DNA of 64,000 bases, taken from NCBI RefSeq assembly GCF_042661025.1, contig NZ_JBHSWH010000001.1:124001-188000 (forward strand), given 5' to 3'. The position numbers were made by a program, and so were the translations under genes. Of this stretch, positions 17,419 through 25,515 are shown one piece after another. This DNA is from Flexivirga alba. Its GTDB lineage: Bacteria > Actinomycetota > Actinomycetes > Actinomycetales > Dermatophilaceae. Positions within the stretch are counted from its first letter, which is position 1, and each line of letters starts with the position of its first letter. Under the pieces are notes generated by a model. That model saw nothing but the letters and a program-made list of their open reading frames with translations, had not been told where the DNA came from and did not search any database.

Positions 17419-17836
17419 GATGCAGATCAGCGAGTCCTGTTCCGCGAGTCCGGACCGGCTTTGGAAATACCTGGGCGACGTCGAGCACTGGGGCGACAAC
17501 CTGCCCACCTTCGAGTCGGTGCGCCACATCGACGGACCGAACCCGACCGACGTCGGTAGCCGCTTCGAGGTGCGCCAGCCCGGTCTGGCCAAGGCGACCT
17601 ACGAGATCACCCGCTGGGAGCCGGGCCATGGCTTCACCTGGGTGGGCCGGGTCTCGGGCGTCGCCACGACCGGCATACATGACATCGAGCCGGATGGCGC
17701 CGGCAACCAGGTCAGGCTCGGCATCGAGTGGTCCGGGCCGCTCGCCTGGGCGGTTCGGCCGCTGATATCGGCCAAGGCGCGTCGGATGATGCAGTCCGAG
17801 GGCGAGACGATCGCACGTCTCGCCGAGCAGGACTGA
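17417..17836 (+). CDS. SRPBCC (polyketide cyclase-like) family protein
   Basis: 139-residue START/SRPBCC-fold protein. The pattern SCSASPDRLWKYLGDVEHW at the start, a long central beta region (GSRFEVRQPGLAKATYEITR, PGHGFTWVGR) and a C-terminal helix (LISAKARRMMQSEGETI) match the family's ligand cavity fold. The ligand is unknown. It starts with two consecutive ATGs inside the operator palindrome, so repression would directly cover its start. It is followed 3 bp later by the TetR gene, presumably on the same transcript. Confidence 0.82.
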   Translation: MMQISESCSASPDRLWKYLGDVEHWGDNLPTFESVRHIDGPNPTDVGSRFEVRQPGLAKATYEITRWEPGHGFTWVGRVSGVATTGIHDIEPDGAGNQVRLGIEWSGPLAWAVRPLISAKARRMMQSEGETIARLAEQD

Positions 17837-17839
17837 GAC

Positions 17840-18394
17840 GTGGCGAACCCTCGAGAAGAGTTGCTGCAGAAGGCAATCGGCTACTTCGCCGAGCACGGGG
17901 TGCGGGACACCAGCCTGCGCACCCTGGCCGCCGCCATCGGCACCAGCCAACGCATGCTGCACTACCACTTCGGCTCCCGCGAGGACCTGCTCGTCGCAGT
18001 CATCGAGTCGGTCATCGAGACCGACGCGAAGATGCTGACGGAGCTCTTCGCGAACGAACCCGATCCGTTCGAGGCGGGCCGGGAGAACTGGCGGATCACC
18101 GCGCAGCACGCGCAGACCTTCGGTGCGCTCTACTTCGAGCTCTCGTCCCACGCGATGTACGGCAAGCCGTATGCCCACGACCTCGGGCAGGCCTTCGTCA
18201 CCCGCACCCAGGAGGCGTTCGAGGCGGCATACACGCAACTGACCGACCCGAAGACCGCCCGGCGCCTTGCCCGGCTGACCCTCGCCGTCGGCCAGGGGCT
18301 GATGTTCGACATGCTCGTCGACGGCGACCGGGCGGCGTCCGACGCGGCCATCGAGGAGTTCATCGCCATGATGCGCACACACCTCGGCACCTGA
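17840..18394 (+). CDS. TetR family transcriptional regulator
   Basis: 184-residue repressor. The N-terminal HTH reads GVRDTSLRTLAAAIGTSQRM then LHYHFGSREDLL (residues about 20-50), the standard TetR helix-turn-helix. The C-terminal ligand/dimer domain ends with MLVDGDRAASDAAIEEFIAM. It has a GTG start 3 bp after the SRPBCC gene. It probably represses both divergent units from the 17401-17418 palindrome; its inducer may be the ligand bound by its SRPBCC neighbour (inference). Confidence 0.88.
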   Translation: MANPREELLQKAIGYFAEHGVRDTSLRTLAAAIGTSQRMLHYHFGSREDLLVAVIESVIETDAKMLTELFANEPDPFEAGRENWRITAQHAQTFGALYFELSSHAMYGKPYAHDLGQAFVTRTQEAFEAAYTQLTDPKTARRLARLTLAVGQGLMFDMLVDGDRAASDAAIEEFIAMMRTHLGT

Positions 18395-18455
18395 GCTCTC
18401 GCTGGCCGGCAGATCGTGCGCCATACCGCACTTCGTGCAGGGCGAGGCAGATCGG

Positions 18456-18560
18456 TCAGCCCTCTCGCGCGTGGCCGGGCTCGAGCCATTCCCGTGCCTG
18501 CTCGTGGCATTCGTCGGCCGAATTCCTTGCGTGGAGAAGGAGATCGGCGTCGACTATCAC
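18456..18560 (-). pseudogene. VapC-like PIN-domain toxin, N-terminal remnant
   Basis: 34 residues starting VIVDADLLLHARNSADECHE then QAREWLEPGHAREG and a stop. The first Asp (VDADLLL) and the HEQAREWLE helix match the beginning of PIN-domain toxins (usually about 130 aa); the remaining acidic residues are missing. The GTG start overlaps the TGA of an upstream minus-strand frame ending in VPLDNIGEALALLDGEAHR, as antitoxin-toxin genes often do. I do not recognise that upstream frame with certainty. Confidence 0.5.
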
Positions 18561-18663
18561 CGGTGCGCCTCACCGTCGAGAAGCGCGAGGGCCTCACCGA
18601 TGTTGTCGAGCGGGACGCGCGGCCGACACGTGCCGGAGATCCGCTGACGGAAGGTGACCTTGG

Positions 18664-18921
18664 GTGCAGCGGAAGGCCGTCAGCCGAGATCGGTTACCCG
18701 ACGCGCGGCGCAGCAGCGCAACGGCCCTACCCAGCGCGGACGGCATCGACACGGCGGCCATCGTCCGTGCACTGCCGGACGACGTCAGCGGCGCAGACCT
18801 GCGCGAGGTCGTGCGCCGCACGGTGCTGTCAGCCGGGCCGGACTGCGGGACAGCCGATTTCGTCGCCGCGGTCGCCTCCGGCCGCTGGCGCGCGGCGCCG
18901 GTCATCGGCAGCTACCTCTGA
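18664..18921 (+). pseudogene. AAA ATPase, C-terminal remnant
   Basis: The frame ends with IVRALPDDVSGADLREVVRR, then a TADFVAAVASGRWRAAP segment and GSYL. This is the lid and C-terminal tail of FtsH/Cdc48-like AAA ATPases (SGADLxxVVRR, then xGRWRxxxxxGxYL). No Walker motifs precede it, so about 300 residues or more are missing. The exact 5' limit of the remnant is unclear; homology probably begins near 18740. Confidence 0.55.
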
Positions 18922-18974
18922 GCACAACCCCTTCTGACCGGGTATGACGGCGGCGCCATACACTCAGAAACACC

Positions 18975-20336
18975 GTGACAACCGCAGCATCGCAGTCGCC
19001 CAGCCGCGCCCAGCGCCCACTTGAACTCCCCAACTCCGGAACACCGGATCCGCGACGCCGTGACGGGTTGTTCGCCTCGCTCCACAACCGCAACTTCCGC
19101 TGGTTCGTCTTCGGACAGGCGACCTCGACGTCGGGGCTGTGGACGCAACGCGTCGCCCAGGACTGGCTGGTGCTGACTCTCACCCACAATGCGTTCATCG
19201 TCGGCATTGCCACGGCGATGCAGTTCGTGCCGACCTTGCTCTTCGGAATGTCTGCCGGCCTGGTGGCCGACCGTTTCGACAAACGGCACGTCCTGATGTG
19301 CACGGTCTCGACGCTCGGACTGTCCGCCGCCGTGCTCGGCGTGCTGTGCGTGACGGACACCGTCCGGTTGTGGCACGTGCTGGCGCTCGCCTTCCTGACC
19401 GGCACTGCGGCCTGCTTCGACAACCCGACGAGGTCGGCCTTCATCCACGAGATCGTCGGCCCCAAGATGCTGCGCAATGCCGTGAGTCTCAACTCGGCGA
19501 TCTTCCAGCTGGGTGCACTGGCCGGCCCGGCCGTGTCCAGCGGGCTGATCACCGCGGTAGGCACCGGGTGGGCATTCATCGCGACTGGCGGCTGGTACGT
19601 GATCGTGTTCGTCGCGTTCCTGGCCATCCGGCCCCGCGAGTTGCGGACGGTGCCACGACTGCACCGAGCCAAGGGTCAGCAGCGTGTGGCGCTCGCCGAG
19701 ATCGCCGGCCGCCCGATCCTGTTGTGGCCGATCGTGCTGGCCGGCGTGTGCGCGTTCTTCACCACGAACTTCGCCGTCACGCTCACGGCATTCGCCAAGG
19801 ACTTCCACCTTGACGCGGGCGGCTACGGATTCCTCACCGTTGCCTTGGCCGTCGGCTCGCTGGTCGGCGCGCTGCTCTCCGCCGCGTGGCCGGGGTCGCG
19901 ACTGCGGCACATCACGGCACTGGCTGCAGGCCTCGCCGCCGGGCAACTGCTGGCCGCATTCATGCCGAACATGGTGACGGTCGGCGCTGCGTTCGTGGTG
20001 ATCGGCGCGGTGGGTATGCCGTTCCTGATCGCCACGAACACCTCGATCCAGCTCGCGTCCAGCGACGTGATGCGCGGTCGGGTGCTCGGCGTATACATGC
20101 TGGTCACGCTCGGTATGGCGGCGATCGGCGGTCCGGTCGTCGGCCTGCTCGACCAGACCGGTGGCGCGCCGCTCGGCCTGGTCACCGGTGCGGTTGTGAT
20201 CGGGGTCGCGGCGGCGCTCGTCAGCCGTCAACTGGTGCGCGTGGCAGGGATCGAGGTGCGCAGCGGGGTGCGGCTGCGCACTGCACGCATGCGGGCATGG
20301 CTCGCCACTTCGACTCGCCTCACCGGTCCCCGGTGA
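18975..20336 (+). CDS. MFS transporter, EntS/MFS_3-like exporter
   Basis: 453-residue 12-TM permease. The conserved RNFRWFVFGQATSTSGLW opens TM1, and loop 2-3 carries the MFS motif as GLVADRFDKRHVL. TMs alternate regularly to about residue 420. The resemblance is to the enterobactin exporter/macrolide efflux (MFS_3) group. The GTG start lies 10 nt after a TACACT hexamer. Its last 17 bp overlap the 3' end of the converging DHA2 transporter. The substrate is not deducible. Confidence 0.88.
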   Translation: MTTAASQSPSRAQRPLELPNSGTPDPRRRDGLFASLHNRNFRWFVFGQATSTSGLWTQRVAQDWLVLTLTHNAFIVGIATAMQFVPTLLFGMSAGLVADRFDKRHVLMCTVSTLGLSAAVLGVLCVTDTVRLWHVLALAFLTGTAACFDNPTRSAFIHEIVGPKMLRNAVSLNSAIFQLGALAGPAVSSGLITAVGTGWAFIATGGWYVIVFVAFLAIRPRELRTVPRLHRAKGQQRVALAEIAGRPILLWPIVLAGVCAFFTTNFAVTLTAFAKDFHLDAGGYGFLTVALAVGSLVGALLSAAWPGSRLRHITALAAGLAAGQLLAAFMPNMVTVGAAFVVIGAVGMPFLIATNTSIQLASSDVMRGRVLGVYMLVTLGMAAIGGPVVGLLDQTGGAPLGLVTGAVVIGVAAALVSRQLVRVAGIEVRSGVRLRTARMRAWLATSTRLTGPR

Positions 20337-21786
20337 GACGAGGCAGCGCGACGGCGCCGACGGCGAGAAGCGCGACGAGGGCCATCTGGACGTACTCGAC
20401 TCCGGCGAACGCGTGCGCAGCGCTGTGCGGCGCAATGCTGAGATACAGCGTGCCGAGAGTCGCGACGCCGAGGGCGAGACCGCTCTGCTGCAGCGTGATC
20501 AGCACACCACTGCCGATGCCGGCGAGGTGCGTGGGGACGTCGGCGAGCACGCTGCGGAACAACCCGGCGAACAGCATCGACTGTCCGGCACCGACGAGCG
20601 CGAGCGGAACCGCCATCGACCAGAGGCTGACATGCGGCCAGTCGGTGACGACGATCGCCACCAGCCAGCCCAGTCCGGCCAGCTGGACGAGCGCCCCGAC
20701 GGTCAGGGCACCACGACCCAGGCGGCCGATGACCTTCGGCGCGACCAGCGAGCCGGCGAGGAACAGCAACGCCATCGGCAGGATCGCCAGCCCGCCGTGC
20801 AGGGCGTCCTCGTGCAGCCCGTCCTGCACGGTGAGGGCGAAGATGAACATGAACGCGCCGAAACCGATGCTGAACAGCAGCACCATCACCAGGCCGCGAG
20901 ACATCGACGGCAGCCGCAGCAACGACGGCGGCAACAGCGGCACCTCACCGTGGTCCTCCTTGCGCTTCTCGACGGCGAAGGTGGCCGCGCCGAGCACGAA
21001 AGCGAGAACGAGCAGCAGCCAGCACCACGTCGGCCAGCCGAGTGAGTGACCCTCGGCCAGCGGCACCAGCAGCACGGTGAGCGTGGCCGCGAACAGGACT
21101 GTGCCGGGCAGGTCGACACCGAGCGGGTGCGGCGACCTGGTGGCCGGGACGATGCGCGCCGCGACGAGGAGGACGACGAGCCCGATCGGCACGTTCACCA
21201 GGAAGATCGGCCGCCAGGACGTGCCGGCGATGTTGGCGCTGACCAGGAGTCCGCCGACCAATTGGCCGACGACCGCGGCTATACCGGAGGTGGCGCCATA
21301 CAGGGCGAGTGCCCGGGCCTTGCGTTCGTGTTCGAGTACGTGGTGGAAAGTGGCCAGCACCTGCGGGATGAGCAGTGCTGCGGTGGCCCCTTGAACGATC
21401 CGTGCTCCGATCAGCACACCGATCGTCGGCGCGATGCCGCAGGCGAGGGAGGCGACGATGAAACCGACCAGTCCAGCAAGGAAGAGCCGCTGCCGTCCGT
21501 AGCGGTCACCGAGGCGACCGCCGAGCACGAGCAGCGAGGCGTAGGACACGCCATACCCAGCGATCACGAGTTCCAGTGAGGCCGGCGAGGCGTGCAGCGA
21601 CGCGTTGATGCTCGGTAGAGCGACGTTGGTGATGAAGAAGTCCATGATCGGCAGAAACGCGCCGCCGAGCAGGATCAGCACACCGAACGGGTGCAGACCG
21701 CCGGCAGCGGCGGTCGCGCGCGGCGAGCGCGACCGGGGCCGGGATGGTTCGCCGGACGCGCGATTCGAGTGGGTGGTGGATGTCAT
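20320..21786 (-). CDS. MFS transporter, DHA2 (14-TM) multidrug exporter
   Basis: 488-residue permease with 14 hydrophobic segments. The start PFGVLILLGGAFLPIMDFFI and TNVALPSINASLHASPASLE match the DHA2 motif (LDxTIVNVALPxI), although the usual Asp is in PIMDFF. Motif A is GGRLGDRYGRQRLF and motif C is AGIGSGVLITLQQSGLA. It is divergent from a MarR regulator across an AT-rich, palindrome-bearing region, so drug-inducible derepression is expected. Confidence 0.9.
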   Translation of the reverse strand: MTSTTHSNRASGEPSRPRSRSPRATAAAGGLHPFGVLILLGGAFLPIMDFFITNVALPSINASLHASPASLELVIAGYGVSYASLLVLGGRLGDRYGRQRLFLAGLVGFIVASLACGIAPTIGVLIGARIVQGATAALLIPQVLATFHHVLEHERKARALALYGATSGIAAVVGQLVGGLLVSANIAGTSWRPIFLVNVPIGLVVLLVAARIVPATRSPHPLGVDLPGTVLFAATLTVLLVPLAEGHSLGWPTWCWLLLVLAFVLGAATFAVEKRKEDHGEVPLLPPSLLRLPSMSRGLVMVLLFSIGFGAFMFIFALTVQDGLHEDALHGGLAILPMALLFLAGSLVAPKVIGRLGRGALTVGALVQLAGLGWLVAIVVTDWPHVSLWSMAVPLALVGAGQSMLFAGLFRSVLADVPTHLAGIGSGVLITLQQSGLALGVATLGTLYLSIAPHSAAHAFAGVEYVQMALVALLAVGAVALPRLTGDR

Positions 21787-21827
21787 GTCGGCTCCAATCT
21801 GATTATGCCTTCATGACTATTACAATT

Positions 21828-21839
21828 AGATAATTATCT
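21828..21839. promoter_or_regulatory. MarR operator candidate in AT-rich divergent promoter
   Basis: Perfect 12-bp palindrome AGATAATTATCT within an unusually AT-rich 70-bp stretch (21790-21860) between the DHA2 exporter and MarR genes. A promoter for marR can be read as TGTCAA (21839-21844) and TACCCT (21863-21868), adjoining the palindrome. Confidence 0.65.
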
Positions 21840-21874
21840 GTCAATAGCTATATGCATTGAGCTACCCTGGCTGG

Positions 21875-22363
21875 ATGGCCGAGTCACGACGGGACAGACC
21901 CCCACCCATCGACGAGCGGTGGGCTGAGCTGGCCGACCACATCCTGGTGATCGCGCGGGAGATCCAGTTCCGCGACTATCAGGACGAGCAGGCCGTGCCG
22001 CTGACCCAGTCCGAGGGCATGGTGATGCGCTATCTCAATCAGAACAACGACGCCTCGCCCAGCCGGATCGCCGCTGCCACCGGCCTACAGCGCACCAATC
22101 TGTCCACCGTCCTGCGCGGCCTCGCGCAGAAGGGGTTGATCGAACGACAGGCCCGCCCAGCAGACGGCCGCGGCGTCACCGTCGTCACCACCGCGCGCGG
22201 CCGCGACAACTATCACCTGGTCCGCCAGGAGTGGGCCCAGCTGCTCGAACAAGACGGCACCAAGGCCAGCCGGCTGAATACCGCGCTCGAACTCCTGCGT
22301 TCGATCGAGGCCGGGCTGGTCAGCACCCGCCCCGGCACACCCGCTTCGCGCCCAGGCGTCTGA
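21875..22363 (+). CDS. MarR family transcriptional regulator
   Basis: 162-residue winged-helix regulator. QSEGMVMRYLNQNNDASPSR, AAATGLQRTNLSTVLRGLAQ and KGLIERQARPADGRGVTVVT are the helix-turn-helix and wing (DxR...VxLT). The ATG at 21875 lies 6 nt after the TACCCT -10, suggesting a leaderless message; an upstream in-frame TTG at 21857 is less likely. Its divergence from the DHA2 exporter is the classical MarR-efflux layout. Confidence 0.88.
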   Translation: MAESRRDRPPPIDERWAELADHILVIAREIQFRDYQDEQAVPLTQSEGMVMRYLNQNNDASPSRIAAATGLQRTNLSTVLRGLAQKGLIERQARPADGRGVTVVTTARGRDNYHLVRQEWAQLLEQDGTKASRLNTALELLRSIEAGLVSTRPGTPASRPGV

Positions 22364-22404
22364 ATCCGAGGCCGGCGATCTCCCGCCTGTCCAGTGCACT
22401 CGGG

Positions 22405-22465
22405 ACGACAAAAGGACCAGGCGAAAGCGTGCCTGGTCCTTCGTCGTTTGGTGGAGCATAGGGGA
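22405..22465 (-). repeat. Duplicated tRNA-Ala 3' end plus terminator (upstream copy)
   Basis: Direct repeat of the tRNA tail and terminator found 114 bp further on. TGGTGGAGCATAGGGGA (22449-22465) is identical to the last 14 nt plus CCA of tRNA-Ala, followed on the minus strand by the same GGACCAGGC hairpin (22412-22441, 11-bp stem). The remainder of the tRNA is absent. It looks like an attachment-site or unequal-duplication scar. Confidence 0.75.
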
Positions 22466-22520
22466 GCCGTAGTCCTCGCTCCGCTGCGGCTCCTCCCGAA
22501 TCCACTGTGTTCAATAAAAT

Positions 22521-22559
22521 GACGAAGGACCAGGCGAAAAGCGTGCCTGGTCCTTCGTC
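22521..22559 (-). terminator. Intrinsic terminator of tRNA-Ala
   Basis: 15-bp perfect stem GACGAAGGACCAGGC / GCCTGGTCCTTCGTC with a 9-nt loop, followed on the minus strand by ATTTTATTG. It lies 3 bp after the encoded CCA of tRNA-Ala. Confidence 0.85.
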
Positions 22560-22562
22560 GTC

Positions 22563-22638
22563 TGGTGGAGCATAGGGGATTCGAACCCCTGACCTTCTCA
22601 TTGCGAACGAGACGCGCTACCAACTGCGCCAATGCCCC
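22563..22638 (-). tRNA. tRNA-Ala (anticodon CGC), CCA encoded
   Basis: Folds as a complete cloverleaf: acceptor GGGGCAT / ATGCTCC, D stem GCGC, anticodon loop TTCGCAA giving CGC, and T arm AGGGG-TTCGAAT-CCCCT. The acceptor carries the G3-T70 wobble pair that identifies alanine tRNAs. Discriminator A and CCA are encoded (22566-22563). It reads GCG codons. Confidence 0.96.
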
Positions 22639-22729
22639 AGGAGCGAGAGCAACATTAACACCGCAGATCGCGATCGGCTAAATCGGGCCGACCCCTTCAG
22701 GGCGTTGCGGTCGTCCCGGGGCGACCGGC

Positions 22730-23791
22730 TCAGCCGGCGCGGAAGACCGACGGCAGGTCGTCCAGATCCTGGTCGAGGGCGAGCCCGTCGAAGGGCAGGT
22801 CCTCGTTGGGGACATCGTCATACGACCGCGTGTTGAAGGTCGCGGCTGGCGCCTGTTGCTGACGCTCCGGCGCCCGCTCCTTCATGGTGTATGTCGGGCG
22901 CGGCACGGCAACCGGCTGCCATTCGTCGGATGCGTCGTGGTCGACGGACGCATGAGCGACCGGCGCGTGCGGCAGCTCGACCGGCCGGCGACTGGCGCCG
23001 TCCGACGCGATCACATCGAAGACCTGGTCGGCGGCCGCAACCGGCGCGTGCCGGATGACCGGGTCGGGCATGGTCGCCTTCGCAAGAGGCACCTCGGCAG
23101 GCGCCGCCGGTGCAGCAGCCGTGGGCTTGGGCAGTTGCGCGCCAACCTTCTTGGGCGCGGCCACCGACGGACGTTGGTCGCCGGTTGCGCCGGAGCGACG
23201 CTGGGCGGCACCGGCGACCATCGCCGACGCCCGGCACCACCAGAAGACGCCACCGGAGATGGCAAGCATCAGGATCGGTGACCACCAGGGCACGGCGCCG
23301 AACGGTGCGCACACGACGGTGATCACCAGCACCGAGAGGCTGCCGATGAGTGCGATCGCGCGTGCCTTCGGGGAGCCGGCGTGCGCGGCGAAGTCGCCGA
23401 AGCGTTGCATCGCCTGGGCCGATGAACTGCCCGCTGCGGCAAGCCGCTGGGTCGCCGAGACGGATGCGTCGTCGGCGTTGTCGGCGGACTGGTGCGTGGG
23501 CGGCTGTGGCGTTTCTCCGGTCATGACGGTCCCTGCTCGCAGTGACGGCCGCGGTCCGCTCTCGCTGACCTGCGGTGCCGATGTTCGGCTGGCGTGTGGT
23601 GCCTCGGATGCTTGTTCGGCGACGCCTTCGACCCGGTGCTCACGTCGTTCGAGCACACGCATCGCGTCGCTGAACTGGTCGACAGAACGCGCGGTGGCCA
23701 ACGCTTCGCGGCGCCGGATCCAGTGCTGCAAGAGATAGGCGGCCCAAATGACGACGATGGCCAGGAAGATCAGGCTGCTCGGCTGCTGCAC
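22730..23791 (-). CDS. glpR: Gephyrin-like molybdotransferase receptor GlpR / divisome protein SepX
   Basis: 353-residue membrane protein. An N-terminal TM (SSLIFLAIVVIWAAYLLQHW) is followed by the conserved juxtamembrane stretch IRRREALATARSVDQFSDAM, a disordered region, two more TMs (ALIGSLSVLVITVVCAPF; WSPILMLAISGGVFWWCR) and a Pro/Ala-rich tail ending EDLPFDGLALDQDLDDLPSV. In Corynebacterium GlpR anchors the FtsZ-binding gephyrin-like Glp, and the Streptomyces homologue SepX stabilises divisomes. Those roles are from the literature; here they rest on topology, motifs and the neighbourhood (glp, moaBC, galU). The GTG at 23791 is preferred because the upstream part of the frame lacks TM character. 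Confidence 0.82.
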   Translation of the reverse strand: MQQPSSLIFLAIVVIWAAYLLQHWIRRREALATARSVDQFSDAMRVLERREHRVEGVAEQASEAPHASRTSAPQVSESGPRPSLRAGTVMTGETPQPPTHQSADNADDASVSATQRLAAAGSSSAQAMQRFGDFAAHAGSPKARAIALIGSLSVLVITVVCAPFGAVPWWSPILMLAISGGVFWWCRASAMVAGAAQRRSGATGDQRPSVAAPKKVGAQLPKPTAAAPAAPAEVPLAKATMPDPVIRHAPVAAADQVFDVIASDGASRRPVELPHAPVAHASVDHDASDEWQPVAVPRPTYTMKERAPERQQQAPAATFNTRSYDDVPNEDLPFDGLALDQDLDDLPSVFRAG

Positions 23792-23937
23792 GAGACAAGA
23801 CGTTAGGGCCAAAACCGTTGCAATCCGTGGAGGTCCGCGGTGTGTCGCCGCTTGCACAGCAAGTTGGAAGGTGTACTACGACGGCGCACGGCGCGAGTTC
23901 AGTTGCGCCACAGCCATTTTCACAGTTGTCACAGCAG

Positions 23938-24582
23938 TCACATGCTGGCGCCCGGCTCCCCCATCAGCCGACGGAAGCGCTGAACCATCGTCTCGGTCGG
24001 CAGTTCCTCGCTGGTGACCGCAAAGGTCAGGTGGTCGTGCCAGGAGCCGTTGATGTGCAGGTAGCGCTTGCGCATCCCTTCTTCACGTAGCCCGAGCTTC
24101 TCCACCACCCGCAGGCTCGCGTCGTTGTCCGGTCGGATGTTGACCTCCACGCGGTGCAACCCGGCGTCCGAGAAGGCATGGTCGATCAGCATCGCCAACG
24201 CGTATGGCGTGATCGACCTTCCGGCATACTGCTCACCGATCCAGTAGCCGGCTGCTGCGGACAGCAGCGCACCCCGGGATATCCCGAAGAGGTGCATCTG
24301 GCCGACGAGAGCGCCGTCGACCTCGACCGCGAAGGGCAACAGTCGACCCTCGTGGGCCTCGCGGTCCTGGAAGCGGATCAGCTGCCCGAAGTTCATCGAC
24401 ACCGCGCCGGCGCCTGGTGCCGTGGAGTCCCACGGCCGGGTCCACGCGGAGTTCGCGGAGCGCAGCGCCAGGAACTCACGCTTGTCGGCACGCACCCTCA
24501 GTGGCCGGAGCAGTACCCGGGAGCCGCGCCAGTCGCCGGCGACAGCGGTCGGCCACCACCGGGACCTAATGATCGCCCCCAT
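23938..24582 (-). CDS. GNAT family N-acetyltransferase (RimJ/RimL-like)
   Basis: 214-residue acetyltransferase. The acetyl-CoA loop region reads YWIGEQYAGRSITPYALAML (QxxGxG/A variant), preceded by VEVDGALVGQMHLFGI and followed by LHRVEVNIRPDNDASLRVVE, which is the RimJ/L pattern. Likely substrates are N-terminal amines of proteins or small amines. The ATG at 24582 overlaps the end of moaB by 17 bp. It belongs to the conserved actinobacterial galU-glp-moaC-moaB-rimJ-glpR series. Confidence 0.87.
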   Translation of the reverse strand: MGAIIRSRWWPTAVAGDWRGSRVLLRPLRVRADKREFLALRSANSAWTRPWDSTAPGAGAVSMNFGQLIRFQDREAHEGRLLPFAVEVDGALVGQMHLFGISRGALLSAAAGYWIGEQYAGRSITPYALAMLIDHAFSDAGLHRVEVNIRPDNDASLRVVEKLGLREEGMRKRYLHINGSWHDHLTFAVTSEELPTETMVQRFRRLMGEPGASM

Positions 24583-25036
24583 CGAGTTGCGAAACGGCGT
24601 GGGGCAGCACGGGTTCCAGCACAACGAGTGCGTCCCGGACGCCGCCGGTCGAGCCGGGCAGGTTGACGATCAGGGTGTGTCCCGCGACCCCGGCGAGCCC
24701 TCGCGACAGCGTCGCCGTCGGTATGCCGGCAGCGACGCCCTGCGCCCGCAACGCCTCGGCGATGCCGGGCACCTCGAAGTCCAGCAGCGGCGCAGTCTCC
24801 TGCGGGGTGCGGTCGGTGGGGTTCAGACCCGTCCCACCCGTCGTGAGTATGACGCGAGCCCCGGCACGGAGCGCTTCACGCAACGCAGCCCCCACCGGCG
24901 GACCGTCGGGCACGACCTGCCGGGTGACCTCGAAACCCCAGTCCTGCAACGCCTTTTCGAGGATCAGCCCGGAGCGGTCGTCATACGTCCCTGCCGCAGC
25001 CCGGTTGGAGCAGGTGATCACCCATGCGACGCTCAT
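24566..25036 (-). CDS. moaB: Molybdopterin adenylyltransferase family protein MoaB/Mog
   Basis: 156 residues. TTGGTGLNPTDRTPQET is the molybdopterin-binding signature and HTLIVNLPGSTGGVRDA the second conserved loop, so the protein has the MoaB/MogA fold that adenylylates molybdopterin. Its start overlaps the moaC stop by ATGA (25033-25036). Length is typical. It could be a MoaB of reduced activity, as in some bacteria, but key motifs are intact. Confidence 0.92.
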   Translation of the reverse strand: MSVAWVITCSNRAAAGTYDDRSGLILEKALQDWGFEVTRQVVPDGPPVGAALREALRAGARVILTTGGTGLNPTDRTPQETAPLLDFEVPGIAEALRAQGVAAGIPTATLSRGLAGVAGHTLIVNLPGSTGGVRDALVVLEPVLPHAVSQLDGGDH

Positions 25037-25515
25037 TGTTCGTCCTCCCGCCAGTCACCGGACCGGCCACCGGACTTCGCGGTGACGCGCACGTCGGTGA
25101 TCCGGCCGTGCTTGTCGACCGCCTTGACCATGTCGATCAGGGCCAGCGCGGCGACGGTCACGCAGGTCAGCGCTTCCATCTCGATGCCGGTGCGGTCAGC
25201 GGTGCGGACCTCGGCACTGATATCGACACCGTCGTCCTGGACGGTCAGGTCCACCGACACGGCGTGGACCGCGACCGGGTGCGCGAGAGGCACCAGGTCG
25301 GGCGTGCGCTTGGCGGCCTGGATGCCGGCGATCCGTGCCACGGCGAGTGCGTCGCCCTTGGGCACCTTCCCCGAGCGCAACGCCTCGATCGCCTTTGCGG
25401 ACAACAGGACTCGGCCACGAGCCTCCGCGACGCGGGCAGTGACGGCCTTGGCGCTGACGTCGACCATGTGCGCCGTGCCGTCGGAGCGAAGATGCGTGAG
25501 TTCAGATCCTTCCAT
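25033..25515 (-). CDS. moaC: Cyclic pyranopterin monophosphate synthase MoaC
   Basis: 160 residues, the usual length. MVDVSAKAVTARVAEARGRV is the N-terminal signature after a short extension. PDLVPLAHPVAVHAVSVD holds the catalytic His region, GIEMEALTCVTVAAL is the active-site stretch and DMVKAVDKHGRI carries the catalytic Lys. It converts the GTP-derived 3',8-cyclo intermediate to cPMP in molybdenum cofactor synthesis. Its start overlaps the glp stop by one base. MoaA is not in this window. Confidence 0.95.
   Translation of the reverse strand: MEGSELTHLRSDGTAHMVDVSAKAVTARVAEARGRVLLSAKAIEALRSGKVPKGDALAVARIAGIQAAKRTPDLVPLAHPVAVHAVSVDLTVQDDGVDISAEVRTADRTGIEMEALTCVTVAALALIDMVKAVDKHGRITDVRVTAKSGGRSGDWREDEQ

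Larger units (their letters stand above)
18395..18974. other. Gene debris field between TetR and MFS genes
   Basis: 580 bp with no intact gene. It contains a truncated VapC-like frame on the minus strand (18456-18560) preceded by an overlapping short minus frame ending GTGA, and the C-terminus of an AAA ATPase on the plus strand (up to 18921). A possible -10 TACACT (18959-18964) for the MFS gene lies at the end. The mixed strands suggest deletion of an accessory segment. Confidence 0.6.
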
